From contig NZ_SMGD01000011.1 of NCBI RefSeq assembly GCF_004339545.1, positions 658,579 to 722,578 on the forward strand: DNA of 64,000 bases. The letters run 5' to 3'. Numbering within the stretch: position 1 is the first letter of the stretch; each line of letters begins with the position of its first letter. The position numbers and the translations under genes are program-made. Positions 51,083 to 60,409 of this stretch are shown here, piece after piece. Below the pieces are notes generated by a model, which searched no databases, had not been told where the DNA came from, and was given only the letters and a program-made list of their open reading frames with translations. The stretch is from Celerinatantimonas diazotrophica. Its GTDB lineage: Bacteria; Pseudomonadota; Gammaproteobacteria; Enterobacterales; Celerinatantimonadaceae.

Positions 51083-52752
51083 TCATTGTTGTCATGATAA
51101 ATGTGAATATCGCGCTGCGGAAATGGAATGCTCAGCCCTTCTTTATCAAAACGCAATTTCACGGTGCGCGTCAAATCCCAATAGACATCCCAGTAAACTT
51201 CTGTTTTAACCCATGGGCGAACAATAAAATCAAGCGAGGATTCACCCAGTCGCGCCAATTTAATAGTTGGTTCTGGCTCGCGCAGAATATCTGGATGAGA
51301 ATCAATAATATCTTTTAGGACCCGCTCCGCTAACTCAAGATCATCGCTATAACCGATAGAAAACTCCATATCGACCCGACGTACACGTTCAGCGGTAATG
51401 TTATTAATCGTGCTGCCCCATATTTTATTGTTAGGCACCATGATTTTCTGGTTATCAAAGGTCCGGATCGTGGTATTAACCAAACTCATATAATTGACCT
51501 TCCCCGAAACACCGCCAGCATCCACATAATCGCCGACATCAAAAGGGCGATAGATCAAAATCATCATACCCGATGCAAAATTCGACAAGGTATCCTGTAG
51601 CGCAAAACCGATGACGATACCAGCGACCCCTAAACCAGCGAGAACGGGCGCCAGATCGACGCCAATTTGAGAAAATGACACTAAAATTCCGGTTAAGATC
51701 ATGGACTTGGCTGCCATCGAGACAAAAAACTCTTGGACCAAAGCCGATAACCGCGAATGTTTGGAATGCACCATTTTACTCACGAGCATTTTCACTAACC
51801 GTGATAACCCATAGAATAGCGACATCACCAAGATAAAAATAATAGCCCTTGGTAACACCGTTTTTACTGTCGTGAGCAACCATTGGTCGCCATTCACAAA
51901 AAAGCTCTTAAAAAATGACAAAATACCGGAGCTATTTAAAACTAAATCGGTCAATTCCCCTGAGGCCGAAAATGTCAGCTGACTATATTGCGACACATCC
52001 ATGTGGTAGTCTTTAAGTATCGGGATCAGCAATGTAATATTCTGACTAATCGTTTTACTAATGCGCTGTTGCAGGGTCAGCCGGTCAGACATCTGCTGAT
52101 TTAACGACTTAGATAAATTACTGAGCTCATCATTCATCTGCTCTTGCAGGTCAATACTTGCCTTTAAATAGCTTGCTAAATCATTCGCATAACGATTTAA
52201 CTGGTAACGATAGCGCGGTAAATATGATGCTTGTTGTTTTTTATTTAATAATTTCAAAAGCTGATGTTCATAAATATACAAGCTGGTTTGATAATGCATC
52301 GCAACGGACACCGTTATCCAGTTCAGTGGCTTATCACTTAATTCTGCAGTTTCATACGAATGGAATAGGTCACGAATGATTTGCGGTGAAGCTCTGCGTT
52401 GTTGGTACAATATCGCGATCATCGTCGCCACATCAGCAACATGCTGATTTTTACCTTGCTCCTGCGGCGGTTTATCATCATCGCTTTTATCTTTTTTCAC
52501 CTGGTCACTGACCATATTCGTCAGATTTTTAACTCGCGAACTGAGTTGCTGAAGAATCATTGACCGGCTCATATTCGAGCGCGTCTTTTTCCAGCTATCC
52601 ATTAAATCAGAGAGCTCTTGCTTGCCCTGTTTTAAACGCTCGGTCAATTGCGGTTGTGGTGTTTGTGAGCTATCAGCCAGACTTAACACACTGTAACTTA
52701 ACAGAATGCATCCCAAAAGGGTCAATATGGCCGGTTGAATCAGTTTTACCAT
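51064..52752 (-). CDS. MscS-family mechanosensitive channel with long N-terminus
   Basis: A 562-aa protein: signal or first helix (LTLLGCILLSYSVLSLA), then a ~250-residue periplasmic, coiled-coil-rich region with many Gln and Ser, then membrane helices. The MscS core reads GLGVAGIVIGFALQDTLSNFASGMMILIYRPFDVGDYVD, which includes the pore helix. The C-terminal cytoplasmic domain has FDNQKIMVPN and IGYSDDLELA. It is a member of the larger MscS group (YbdG/YnaI-like), with a periplasmic addition resembling MscK/MscM. It protects against osmotic downshock. Confidence 0.92.
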   Translation of the reverse strand: MVKLIQPAILTLLGCILLSYSVLSLADSSQTPQPQLTERLKQGKQELSDLMDSWKKTRSNMSRSMILQQLSSRVKNLTNMVSDQVKKDKSDDDKPPQEQGKNQHVADVATMIAILYQQRRASPQIIRDLFHSYETAELSDKPLNWITVSVAMHYQTSLYIYEHQLLKLLNKKQQASYLPRYRYQLNRYANDLASYLKASIDLQEQMNDELSNLSKSLNQQMSDRLTLQQRISKTISQNITLLIPILKDYHMDVSQYSQLTFSASGELTDLVLNSSGILSFFKSFFVNGDQWLLTTVKTVLPRAIIFILVMSLFYGLSRLVKMLVSKMVHSKHSRLSALVQEFFVSMAAKSMILTGILVSFSQIGVDLAPVLAGLGVAGIVIGFALQDTLSNFASGMMILIYRPFDVGDYVDAGGVSGKVNYMSLVNTTIRTFDNQKIMVPNNKIWGSTINNITAERVRRVDMEFSIGYSDDLELAERVLKDIIDSHPDILREPEPTIKLARLGESSLDFIVRPWVKTEVYWDVYWDLTRTVKLRFDKEGLSIPFPQRDIHIYHDNNDQSSRL

Positions 52753-52837
52753 TGGTACCTATCAGTTATTCGGTGCTAATGCAGTTAATCTAAACTATAG
52801 TAATGCTTACTAAAAGTCACAGTAACGGAGTTTTATC

Positions 52838-53662
52838 ATGCCTCAGTTGCCAGCTCAGCGCTCCTGGCAAAAACGCTTACATGAAATCATTTATGAAGCC
52901 GACACTCCTGCTGGGAAATACTTCGATATAGGTTTAATCATGACTATCGTTGCGAGTGTCATCGTGGTCATGATTGATAGTGTCGCCTCCATTAATGCAG
53001 AGTATGGACTGCTTCTGCTCTCGTTGGAATGGCTATTTACCGTTATATTCACCATCGAATATATATTTCGGTTACTTTGTGTGAAAAGCCCCTGGCTCTA
53101 TGCGCGCAGTTTTTTTGGGGTGGTGGATTTGCTAGCCATTTTACCAAGCTTTATTGGGTTATTCTTCCCAGGTACCCAGTACCTGCTCAGTGTCCGGATT
53201 TTACGTTTATTACGCATTTTTCGGGTACTCAAGCTGGCTAATTATTTAACCGAGGCTCAGACATTACGGCAGGCATTACGCGCCAGCAGCCGGAAGATCA
53301 GCGTATTTTTACTGGCAGTCTTTGCCATGGTGGTGATTTTAGGCAGCATCATGTATTTAATTGAAGGGCCAGAACATGGCTTTACCAATATTCCTATTTC
53401 AGTGTACTGGGCAATCGTAACTCTCACCACGGTCGGTTATGGTGATATCGCCCCCATGACCGCACTTGGCAAAATCATCGCATCACTGATTATGATTATC
53501 GGCTATGGAATTATTGCTGTGCCCACCGGGATCGTCACGGTCGAACTCTCACAGGCACAAAAAAAACGTCAGAAAGTATCCACTCAGGCTTGTCCAAATT
53601 GCAGCTCAGAGGGCCATGATACCGATGCGGTTTACTGTAAATACTGCGGTCACAAGCTCTAA
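52838..53662 (+). CDS. Voltage-gated-type cation channel with C-terminal zinc ribbon
   Basis: A 274-aa six-helix channel. The S4 segment is RILRLLRIFRVLKL with regularly spaced arginines. The selectivity filter TLTTVGYGD is the potassium signature, near residue 202. S6 ends in GIIAVPTGIVTVEL. After about 18 residues there is a zinc ribbon: ACPNCSSEGHDTDAVYCKYCGHKL, with two Cys pairs. The channel part resembles bacterial Kv-type proteins. The metal-binding tail is less common and could tether or regulate the channel in the cytoplasm. Confidence 0.9.
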   Translation: MPQLPAQRSWQKRLHEIIYEADTPAGKYFDIGLIMTIVASVIVVMIDSVASINAEYGLLLLSLEWLFTVIFTIEYIFRLLCVKSPWLYARSFFGVVDLLAILPSFIGLFFPGTQYLLSVRILRLLRIFRVLKLANYLTEAQTLRQALRASSRKISVFLLAVFAMVVILGSIMYLIEGPEHGFTNIPISVYWAIVTLTTVGYGDIAPMTALGKIIASLIMIIGYGIIAVPTGIVTVELSQAQKKRQKVSTQACPNCSSEGHDTDAVYCKYCGHKL

Positions 53663-53721
53663 ACCAGAGTCTGACACAGACCGAACCCGTGAGTGGGATC
53701 CGGCCTCTATTATTTAAACAA

Positions 53722-55080
53722 TTATTCTTCTTCTGAACTGTCTGACTCTGGAGATTCTGGTACGTTTATTTTGCGTTTCATGGGCGTATCACCAACATCG
53801 ATACCTTCATGATAAACACGACTGCGTTTGGCCTGCGGTTTTTTCTTAATTGCCCGAGCTGGCTTTTTCTCAGTCCACGGATTTTTACCTGGCTTACTAT
53901 GGCGGCGTTTAGCGACAGGTTTGAGCCCTTTAAATTTGGCTTCAAGTCCATCAACTACGGCAAATGTCACTTTCGTGTGTAAAAAACTCTGTAACAGTAA
54001 AAACTGAGGCCAATCTTTCGGGCCCACCAGTGAACAAGCTAAGCCTTTGCGTCCAGCTCGACCAGTACGACCAATGCGGTGAACATATTCTTCAGTATGC
54101 TGACTGAGATCGAAGTTGACCACTAATCCAACATCCGAAATATCCAGCCCTCGAGAAGCCAAATCAGTGGTTACCAAAACCTGCTGATGACCTCGTTCAA
54201 ACTGATCCATAATCCGGTTTCGCTTACTTTGAATCAGCTCACCACTTAAAGCCGCACTGCTATAACCCCACGACTGCACTAATTGCGCCAACCGTGCAGT
54301 ATCTTGTCGAGTCGCGGTAAAGATCATCACCTGTGAACGAGAATGCTCACTGAGCAATGCTTTAAGCTGTGCTTCTTTATGTGTCAAGTTATCACTAAGA
54401 TAAAAACGCTGCTCGATATCACTATTGGGTTTAAACCCTTCACCCACCGCAATCCGCTCAGGTTCACGCAGTAGCTCATTCACCAACTCATTCACTGGCA
54501 AGTTATCCAGCGTCGCTGAAAACATCAACGTCTGACGTTTACGATGGTTCGCCGCAGTATCAATCATGCGTAGCTGTGCAGCAAATCCCATATCAAGCAT
54601 GCGATCCGCTTCGTCAAAGACTAACAACTCTAACCCTTCTAAATAGAGATTACGCTGTAGCAGATGATCGGCCAATCGCCCTGGAGTGGCGACAATGACC
54701 TGAGGTTGGCGACGTAACAACTTAATCTGATCATTAAAGTTCTCCCCGCCACAAAGCAGCAATCCCCGTCCCTGACTGACGCTCAAAAGTAAACGCAATT
54801 GCGCATAAACCTGCTTGGCAAGTTCTCTCGTTGGCGTAAGGACCACAGCTCGGGCATCGCGACGGCTCAGTGCTTTAACGCGCAATAAACGTTGCATCAA
54901 TGGCAACAAATAGGCTAGTGTTTTCCCTGAGCCGGTCTTGGACGAAGCGATCAAATCGCGGCCAGTCATCGCGATCGGAATAGCCTCCTGCTGGATCTCA
55001 GTGGGAGTTGTATAACCTAAATGATCGAGCGCCTTTTCGAGGCGGCGATCCATACCAAATTCACTAAATTGCAAAGCCAT
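53722..55080 (-). CDS. srmB: ATP-dependent RNA helicase SrmB
   Basis: A 452-aa DEAD-box helicase that helps early 50S ribosome assembly. It has the Q motif GYTTPTEIQQEAIP, motif I ASSKTGSGKT, Ia PTRELAKQV, Ib TPGRL, II DEAD, III SAT, and VI HRIGRTGRAG. The C-terminal tail (about 375-452) is basic and repeats Lys/Arg/Pro, as in SrmB. The start FSEFGMDRRLEKALDHLGY supports SrmB rather than RhlE. A single gene, divergent from the GST gene. Confidence 0.9.
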   Translation of the reverse strand: MALQFSEFGMDRRLEKALDHLGYTTPTEIQQEAIPIAMTGRDLIASSKTGSGKTLAYLLPLMQRLLRVKALSRRDARAVVLTPTRELAKQVYAQLRLLLSVSQGRGLLLCGGENFNDQIKLLRRQPQVIVATPGRLADHLLQRNLYLEGLELLVFDEADRMLDMGFAAQLRMIDTAANHRKRQTLMFSATLDNLPVNELVNELLREPERIAVGEGFKPNSDIEQRFYLSDNLTHKEAQLKALLSEHSRSQVMIFTATRQDTARLAQLVQSWGYSSAALSGELIQSKRNRIMDQFERGHQQVLVTTDLASRGLDISDVGLVVNFDLSQHTEEYVHRIGRTGRAGRKGLACSLVGPKDWPQFLLLQSFLHTKVTFAVVDGLEAKFKGLKPVAKRRHSKPGKNPWTEKKPARAIKKKPQAKRSRVYHEGIDVGDTPMKRKINVPESPESDSSEEE

Positions 55081-55411
55081 CTACCTTCGAGCATAATTGA
55101 GCTGGAATTATAGCGGTTAAAGGCTTGGGAATACAGCATAGCCCAGTGCTTTTCGTAACCTATTTCTAGGCGCATCTTTGATGATAGATTCAATATCGTT
55201 GAACCTGAATGACCTGATAATGACTCACAGATTAAGCTTTAGACAGAAATAGGTTGAAACGGCTCTGTTCCAGCAGTATTAGTCTAAGCAGACGGCAAAA
55301 AAACAATCACCAACCTCAAGCATTTGTTTTCCTGCCCTAGTAACAGATTCGTCTATACTAAAGACGTATTCATATACTCATGCTGCATGGGTATGAGCTT
55401 CGGAGGTCGTT
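55081..55411. other. Intergenic region between srmB and GST gene with an 11-bp inverted repeat
   Basis: About 330 bp without a gene. It contains a perfect 11-bp inverted repeat, AACCTATTTCT (55157-55167) and AGAAATAGGTT (55245-55255), 77 nt apart. This might be an RNA fold or a decayed element end. The two divergent genes' promoters must also be here. The GST ribosome-binding site is CGGAGG. Confidence 0.45.
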
Positions 55412-56077
55412 ATGGACGCAAACTTGCGCTTAGTTATTGGGAACAAAAATTACTCTTCATGGTCACTTAGACCATGGTTATTGCTCAAGCACTTCGCTAT
55501 AGAGTTTGTTGAACAGTCAGTTAATTTGGCCTCGGCTGATGCCCAACTGCAAATGCAGACGCTATCCCCCAGCGGACAAGTTCCGGTATTGTGGGTGGAT
55601 GATATGCCAGTGTGGGACTCCCTCGCTATCTGCGAGTGGCTCAATGAATGTTGCCTTGATGGCAAAGCTTGGCCTGAACGGGCCCGCCTCAAAGCACTAG
55701 GCCGTTCGATGAGTGCAGAAATTCATGCTGGTTTTCAACTCACCCGACGATTACTGCCAATGAACTGCCGCGCTCGCATTACGTTACCCGATATGCCGAC
55801 AGCTTTAGCCAATGAGATTATTCGTATCGAACAACTCTGGCAGGAAGCACTCGATATCAGTGGCGGACCATGGCTACTGGGATCCTTTTCAATTGCCGAC
55901 TGTATGTATGCCCCCATTGTGCTGCGTTTACAAACCTACGAGCTAGAAGTGGATGAACATCTAGTGCCTTATTGCCAACAACTACGCCAGCATGATGCCA
56001 TTAGAAGCTGGCTAGCGGATGCGTATCAAGAAGTCGATGTCATCGAATCAGTTGAACAACTCTACAGTGAACGCTGA
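55412..56077 (+). CDS. Glutathione S-transferase family protein
   Basis: A 221-aa GST. The N-terminal thioredoxin-fold domain has NYSSWSLRPWLLLKHF, where Ser-Ser-x-S marks the catalytic Ser/Cys site of zeta/theta-like GSTs. SPSGQVPVLWVDD is the cis-Pro loop, and VWDSLAICEWL gives the E/DS gamma-glutamyl-binding motif. The helical C-terminal domain has GPWLLGSFSIADCMYAPIVLRL (N-capping box). Substrate unknown. It is monocistronic. Confidence 0.92.
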   Translation: MDANLRLVIGNKNYSSWSLRPWLLLKHFAIEFVEQSVNLASADAQLQMQTLSPSGQVPVLWVDDMPVWDSLAICEWLNECCLDGKAWPERARLKALGRSMSAEIHAGFQLTRRLLPMNCRARITLPDMPTALANEIIRIEQLWQEALDISGGPWLLGSFSIADCMYAPIVLRLQTYELEVDEHLVPYCQQLRQHDAIRSWLADAYQEVDVIESVEQLYSER

Positions 56078-56170
56078 TTAATATCATTTTGCCCGTCTAT
56101 TTTTAGCATCCACTCCTGCCAGGCTCATATGCGCAGGCTTTGGTGTATTATTTCTGTACGACACAAATAA

Positions 56171-56191
56171 AAATGATAACAATTATCATTT
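56171..56191. promoter_or_regulatory. Fur box
   Basis: AAATGATAA-CAA-TTATCATTT is a perfect 9-3-9 palindrome that matches the Fur consensus (GATAATGATTATC type). It overlaps the -35 hexamer of the promoter beside it, so iron-loaded Fur would block transcription. Confidence 0.9.
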
Positions 56192-56217
56192 ACAAATAAC
56201 TATGACCTCGATATACT
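56189..56217 (+). promoter_or_regulatory. Promoter of the putative Fur-regulated small RNA
   Basis: TTTACA (-35, 56189-56194), 17-bp spacer, TATACT (-10, 56212-56217): five of six matches in each hexamer with ideal spacing. The start would be near 56224. The Fur box covers the -35. Confidence 0.75.
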
Positions 56218-56223
56218 CATTTA

Positions 56224-56414
56224 CAAGCTTAAAGTCGTGCAACGAAATTGATTTAGGCGGCACACCTAAATCTGTTGTTAAGCGCTGGTTTTACCAGATT
56301 CACGGCACTCCCTTACCACTTGACAATTCACGATGTGTCAGTGGGAAGCACTTGCTCCATGATTGTCTGTTATTTAAGACAGCCGCTCTCAATTGAGACG
56401 CGGCTTTTCTTTTT
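56224..56414 (+). ncRNA. Putative iron-responsive small RNA (RyhB-like)
   Basis: About 190 nt between a Fur-covered promoter and a strong Rho-independent terminator, with no translatable frame. The only ORF starts at 56202, upstream of the predicted start and without a ribosome-binding site. Internal hairpins are ATTTAGG/CCTAAAT (56251-56271) and CTGG/CCAG (56285-56297). A stretch near 56345-56370 (AAGCAC-TTGCTCCATGATTG) loosely resembles the RyhB core AAGCACGACATTGCTCACATTG. RyhB represses iron-using proteins when iron is low, and vibrio RyhB is about 200 nt. The similarity is weak, so this rests mainly on the Fur box and terminator. Confidence 0.68.
56381..56414 (+). terminator. Rho-independent terminator of the small RNA
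   Basis: AGCCGC-TCTC-AATT-GAGA-C-GCGGCT hairpin followed by TTTCTTTTT. It is a long, nearly perfect stem with a T run on the plus strand. It also lies just beyond the convergent MFS gene stop. Confidence 0.88.
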
Positions 56415-56426
56415 GGGCTGGAAAAT

Positions 56427-57635
56427 TTAGTGAGAACGGCTCATCACAATATCATGCAACCTGCCACGCGAACGCTCAGCAGTCAAATTCAGCGTAATCA
56501 GCAAACAAATACTAATGGCAATAAACAAAGCTAATACCACGCCCGGCCATCCAAACCAATCATAAAAAGGCTGTAAATAGAACGCCCCGATACTGGCACC
56601 AAAATAGTAGAACAACGTATATAAGGCCTGTGCACTCGCTTTGGCTTGGGTCACCTGATGCCCCACTAAACTACTAGCTTGAGAATGGCAGAAGAAAAAC
56701 CCAGCAGCCAGCAAACACAATCCAACCAACACCAAAACTAATGAATGAGCTAACAGAATGAACGCCCCCAGTAGCATCAGTGCTAATCCCGTTTGCATCC
56801 CACGCACTAAACCGAACTTCTGACTAAACTTGCCCGAGCGAGTCGCCGAATAGGTTCCAGCCAGATAACATAAAAAAATCAGTCCACTCATCGCCGTTGG
56901 CAGTGAATAAGGGGGTTTATCCAATACGAATAACAATAAACTGAACTGATTCACAAAAATACCGAAGGTGATCCCAGCAATAATATAGATCGCGAGTAAA
57001 TGTCGGTTGAGTAGGTGGCCCATAAAATCCCGCTTCATCTGTTTCAGGGAAAACCGCTTAGCACTAAACCTTTGTGCCTGAGGCATCGTGACCATCGCAA
57101 TCACCATAATAATGATACCGATAGAACCTAAAACCCAGCATGCCACCTGCCAATATCCACTTAATTGGGTTAAAAAAGCGGATGAAATTCTGCCACTTAA
57201 GCCACCCAATGAATTAGCCGCAACAAACATCCCAACCGCGACAGGAATTCGTTTGGTCGGCAATTCGTCACTCATAAAGGCAATGGCAACAGCCGGACAC
57301 CCAGACAATAAAAATCCCTGAACAAAACGCGCCGTAATAATCAGACTGAATTGCCCCATAAGCGGGATCAATAAAGTGACGATAGAACCACTGAAAATAG
57401 ACCATAAGAATATTTTCCGTCGGCCAATGGCATCCGCCAGACCAGCAAAGACGACCAACCCAACGCCCATACCAGCCATCGCAATCGCCATCACCATGTT
57501 GGCAGCCAGTTCAGTTTCATGGTAATGCCTGGCCATTACCGGCAATAACGGTTGGAAAAGATACAAATTGGCAAAAGCAACGATAGAAGCCGCACAAACT
57601 AAATAAACCAATCGATGCTGTACACGTGCCGTCAT
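56427..57635 (-). CDS. MFS transporter (YnfM-like)
   Basis: A 402-aa major facilitator protein with about 12 helices. The start chosen is ATG 57635 (MTARVQHRLVYLV) because the frame's first codon, TTG 57656, has no better support. It has the LFQPLLPVMARHY opening and loop 2-3 GLADAIGRRKIFLWS (motif A, G-x3-D-x-x-GRR). It is close to the E. coli YnfM/arabinose-efflux-like branch. The substrate is unknown. The divergently transcribed LysR gene is its probable regulator, with the shared promoter in the ~160-bp gap. Confidence 0.88.
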   Translation of the reverse strand: MTARVQHRLVYLVCAASIVAFANLYLFQPLLPVMARHYHETELAANMVMAIAMAGMGVGLVVFAGLADAIGRRKIFLWSIFSGSIVTLLIPLMGQFSLIITARFVQGFLLSGCPAVAIAFMSDELPTKRIPVAVGMFVAANSLGGLSGRISSAFLTQLSGYWQVACWVLGSIGIIIMVIAMVTMPQAQRFSAKRFSLKQMKRDFMGHLLNRHLLAIYIIAGITFGIFVNQFSLLLFVLDKPPYSLPTAMSGLIFLCYLAGTYSATRSGKFSQKFGLVRGMQTGLALMLLGAFILLAHSLVLVLVGLCLLAAGFFFCHSQASSLVGHQVTQAKASAQALYTLFYYFGASIGAFYLQPFYDWFGWPGVVLALFIAISICLLITLNLTAERSRGRLHDIVMSRSH

Positions 57636-57793
57636 GAGAATCAACCTCAACAACAATAAGAGTTAACAACAGCTAAAGAATAAAACGCTTTAAGGGTATA
57701 AATAAAAGATCTTATTTTTATTCCCCTCATTCCTTTATTTTATTGCTATGCTCTGTTTATGAACGGCTCTCATTAAAAATCAGTTAAAATACG

Positions 57794-58684
57794 ATGGAAT
57801 TACGACAACTGCGTTATTTTCTTAAAATTGCTCACTCCGGCACGATTACTCAAGCGGCCCACCAGCTCAATCTGGCTCAACCCGCCTTAAGCCGCAGCAT
57901 TCAAAAACTTGAAGATGAACTCAATACCAAGCTTTTTATCCGCACAGAAAAAGGTATCAAACTCACTCAGAGTGGCCAAAAACTGCAGAGTTATGCTCAG
58001 CAAATATTGGCACAGGTAAAAGACGCCCAAGATGCCGTCTCGTCCGTGGAAAAACTGCAAACAGGCTCGGTGCGAATCGGTCTGCCCGCCATGCTGGGTT
58101 CCTATTTTTTCCCACCGTTTTTGATGGCATTTCGAGAACGCTATCCAGGTCTAGATATTGAAATTGTTGATGCTGGCTCAGTGTCAATCCGGGAGATGCT
58201 AGAAGAGGGCAAGCTTGATCTGGGCATCATTGTCGGTGAAGATGCTCCCAGCCAACTCGCATCAGAACTACTCATAAAAGAAGAGATGGTCTGCTGCATG
58301 GCCAACGATCACCCTTTAACCACACAAGCAACGATCAGCTCAGAACAGTTTTTACAGTATGAACAAATCGGCTTTCATGCTGGATACTTTCAGCAACGCT
58401 TTATTGATGAAATGAGTCACCATACACTCATGGCCCCGAATCGGATTATCACAACCAATCTGATCCCATTGATTAAAAGCGTCGTTTCGCACGGCTTTGC
58501 TATTTCAATGTTACTGTCCTTAGTGATTCAGCCTGAAGATGCCATCACCACTCGCTCGTTTAACCCACGTGAATTTCTTCACCTGCGATTGGCTTGGCAT
58601 CCACAGCGATATCTATCACAAGCCAATCAGGCCTTTAGACAGTTTTTACTCGAACAGCTTCGGGGCACTTCTGCCACACTTTAA
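57794..58684 (+). CDS. LysR-family transcriptional regulator
   Basis: A 296-aa LTTR. The N-terminal HTH has [48 protein letters not shown]. The substrate-binding domain has [23 protein letters not shown] and [10 protein letters not shown], and its second half is present. It is divergent from the MFS gene, as usual for a LysR regulator and its target. The end overlaps the udp stop codon by 4 bp (convergent). Confidence 0.93.
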   Translation: MELRQLRYFLKIAHSGTITQAAHQLNLAQPALSRSIQKLEDELNTKLFIRTEKGIKLTQSGQKLQSYAQQILAQVKDAQDAVSSVEKLQTGSVRIGLPAMLGSYFFPPFLMAFRERYPGLDIEIVDAGSVSIREMLEEGKLDLGIIVGEDAPSQLASELLIKEEMVCCMANDHPLTTQATISSEQFLQYEQIGFHAGYFQQRFIDEMSHHTLMAPNRIITTNLIPLIKSVVSHGFAISMLLSLVIQPEDAITTRSFNPREFLHLRLAWHPQRYLSQANQAFRQFLLEQLRGTSATL

Positions 58685-59445
58685 TCCAGCAATTGAGCGG
58701 CAGCTGCAAGCACTGTATTCACCGCTTTTTGCTCAGTTGCAGCCATTAATTCAGCCGATGGGGTTTCCTGTTCGGTACGATTGACAATGACGCCGGCGAC
58801 CATCCCCGCTTTCAGGCCACTCGCTGCACACTGGGTAAATAATGTGGCCGATTCCATCTCATAATTGAGTACACCCAATGCCTGCCACTGTTTCAACGAC
58901 CCAGCGAAGGCATCAATCACCCTGCCCGTGTATGTATCGTAACGCTCTTGGCCCGGATAAAATGTATCAGAAGAAGCACTGATGCCCACATGTGTGGTAT
59001 ACCCTTTGGCCGATGCACTTGAAAGCAAGGCCTGCGTTGCAAAAAAATCCGCAGCGGCCGGATAAGCTAATGGTGCAAAATGGCTGCTGGCACCATCTAA
59101 ACGAACAGATGCAGTGGTCACAATCAGATCACCAACGGCAATATCAGGTTGAATGGCCCCAGTTGTACCTACCCGCAAAAACTGTCGAACGCCAAGCTGA
59201 GCGAGCTCTTCAACAGCGATTGAAGTCGAAGGGCCGCCAATACCAGTCGAACATACCACGACTGGTTTGCCATCAATAAACCCCAACATCGAGTGAAACT
59301 CGCGAGTGCTCGCCAACTCTTCAGGGTTATCCAGCAATTGCGCAATCCGTGACACTCGCGCCGGATCACCAGGAATGATCGCCAATGTTGCACCGCTGAT
59401 ATCAGCTTCAGATAAACCTAAATGAAATACCTGTTGGTCTTGCAT
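58681..59445 (-). CDS. udp: Uridine phosphorylase
   Basis: A 254-aa nucleoside phosphorylase that splits uridine into uracil and ribose-1-phosphate. It has DVFHLGL-like [25 protein letters not shown] (phosphate site), [25 protein letters not shown], and YEMESATLF (ribose and base binding). Length and motifs match E. coli Udp. It is probably in an operon with, or next to, the DUF2956 gene 44 bp upstream. Confidence 0.96.
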   Translation of the reverse strand: MQDQQVFHLGLSEADISGATLAIIPGDPARVSRIAQLLDNPEELASTREFHSMLGFIDGKPVVVCSTGIGGPSTSIAVEELAQLGVRQFLRVGTTGAIQPDIAVGDLIVTTASVRLDGASSHFAPLAYPAAADFFATQALLSSASAKGYTTHVGISASSDTFYPGQERYDTYTGRVIDAFAGSLKQWQALGVLNYEMESATLFTQCAASGLKAGMVAGVIVNRTEQETPSAELMAATEQKAVNTVLAAAAQLLD

Positions 59446-59489
59446 AATGAAACCTCTCTCATCTTAAACGATGTAACATAACAAAATAA

Positions 59490-59819
59490 CTAATGAAAAA
59501 TTCCAGCATAGACAACAAAAATGAGCCAAGACACTCCAAGTAAAATCCAAGGCAATTTCGGTGAAGTTTGTTGATGGTCGTCCACCTCCGTGACCGAGTC
59601 ATCCTCAACTTGCTGCTGATTTTGTTTGTCTCGCATTTTACGAGCTTTATCTAACTCACGAGCCTTCGCCTTTTGTTGCTTTTTATATTGCTCGATTCCC
59701 TTACGAATCCCCTCTTCGACTAACTTCGTCTGAGCCTTGCTCTGTCCCGGGCGCTGATTAGCTTTTGCCAGAGCTTGCGCTTGTTGATTCAGCTGAGGAC
59801 TTGACGTGTTTTTGGCCAT
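59490..59819 (-). CDS. DUF2956 family protein
   Basis: A 109-aa small membrane protein. The basic, Gln- and Lys-rich N-terminus (LNQQAQALAKANQRPGQSKAQT then EGIRKGIEQYKKQQKAKARELDKARKMRDKQ) matches DUF2956, and a C-terminal helix (LPWILLGVSWLIFVVYAGIF) anchors it. Function unknown. The site AAGGAGTTGTT precedes its ATG. It is cotranscribed with udp or ends just before it. Confidence 0.85.
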   Translation of the reverse strand: MAKNTSSPQLNQQAQALAKANQRPGQSKAQTKLVEEGIRKGIEQYKKQQKAKARELDKARKMRDKQNQQQVEDDSVTEVDDHQQTSPKLPWILLGVSWLIFVVYAGIFH

Positions 59820-60302
59820 AACAACTCCTTAATGAATCGCCCATTTTACAAAAATTAACCTCCGAGGTGTGGCTAATTTCATAAGGGTTATTGATCTTTG
59901 CTATATATTTCACTGGCGTTGACACCTAAATCTAATTGAACTAATTATGCCAGTGCGGATTTGATCAGTATTGGCAACTCATAGATAAGACTATATGAGC
60001 AAGGCAAAATGACTCATACGACAATACGCTTAAACAATAGGTTCATTGATCTTCTGGATAGGCGATGAGTCGCTTAGAAGCAGACGATCCCGAACATTTC
60101 CTTTCGGAAGAACGCAGGCATCCTAGGGACTGTTGACCTTTGGTGGTTGAATTTTGTTCAAATTAAACGCATTTTGAACGCGGCGCAGCTATAATGCATG
60201 TCATGACCGAAGTCTGTGCGTTAAACAAAATGAGCAGGATAGATATATCTGTTGATCAAGCAACTGAATAATATCAATACTGACTCAGTAAAACTGAGTT
60301 TG
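59820..60302. other. Intergenic region upstream of DUF2956 and beyond the lipoprotein array
   Basis: About 480 bp, no gene recognised. A plus-strand TTGACA at about 59919 has an AATTAT at 18-bp spacing. TATAAT at about 60191 lacks a -35. A small hairpin ACTCAGT/ACTGAGT lies at about 60282-60298, near the end of the decayed lipoprotein copy, and could be the array's terminator. Confidence 0.35.
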
Positions 60303-60373
60303 CCACTGACAACCGACTGATAGAATCCCCCCAATAATGCCCCCAATCGATACTTCAAAATTGCTCCTGTCAT
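60303..60373 (-). pseudogene. Decayed fifth copy of the array lipoprotein (5' end only)
   Basis: The minus strand repeats the start of the full copies: ribosome-binding block ACAGGAG (AAAGGAG in the others), TTG start at 60358 and the first codons for KYRLGALLG. It then departs with small deletions that break the frame before the lipobox, although GGTTGTCAGT survives. The remainder of the gene is missing. It marks the old downstream edge of the array. Confidence 0.75.
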
Positions 60374-60383
60374 TAAATGATTT

Positions 60384-60401
60384 GCCCAGTAAACACTGGG
60401 C
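60384..60401 (-). other. Inter-copy hairpin (array)
   Basis: GCCCAGT-AAAC-ACTGGGC, 7-bp stem, in the gap between the copy 1 stop and the decayed copy. The same hairpin is at 61395-61412, 62406-62423 and 63426-63443, with compensatory base changes (outer A-T in two, G-C in the others). Confidence 0.6.
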
Positions 60402-60409
60402 GTTTATCC

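Noticed and set aside
56202..56396. 64-codon ORF downstream of the Fur box
   Set aside because: Its ATG lies upstream of the predicted transcription start, it has no ribosome-binding site, and it resembles no known iron-uptake peptide. A small RNA explains the region better.
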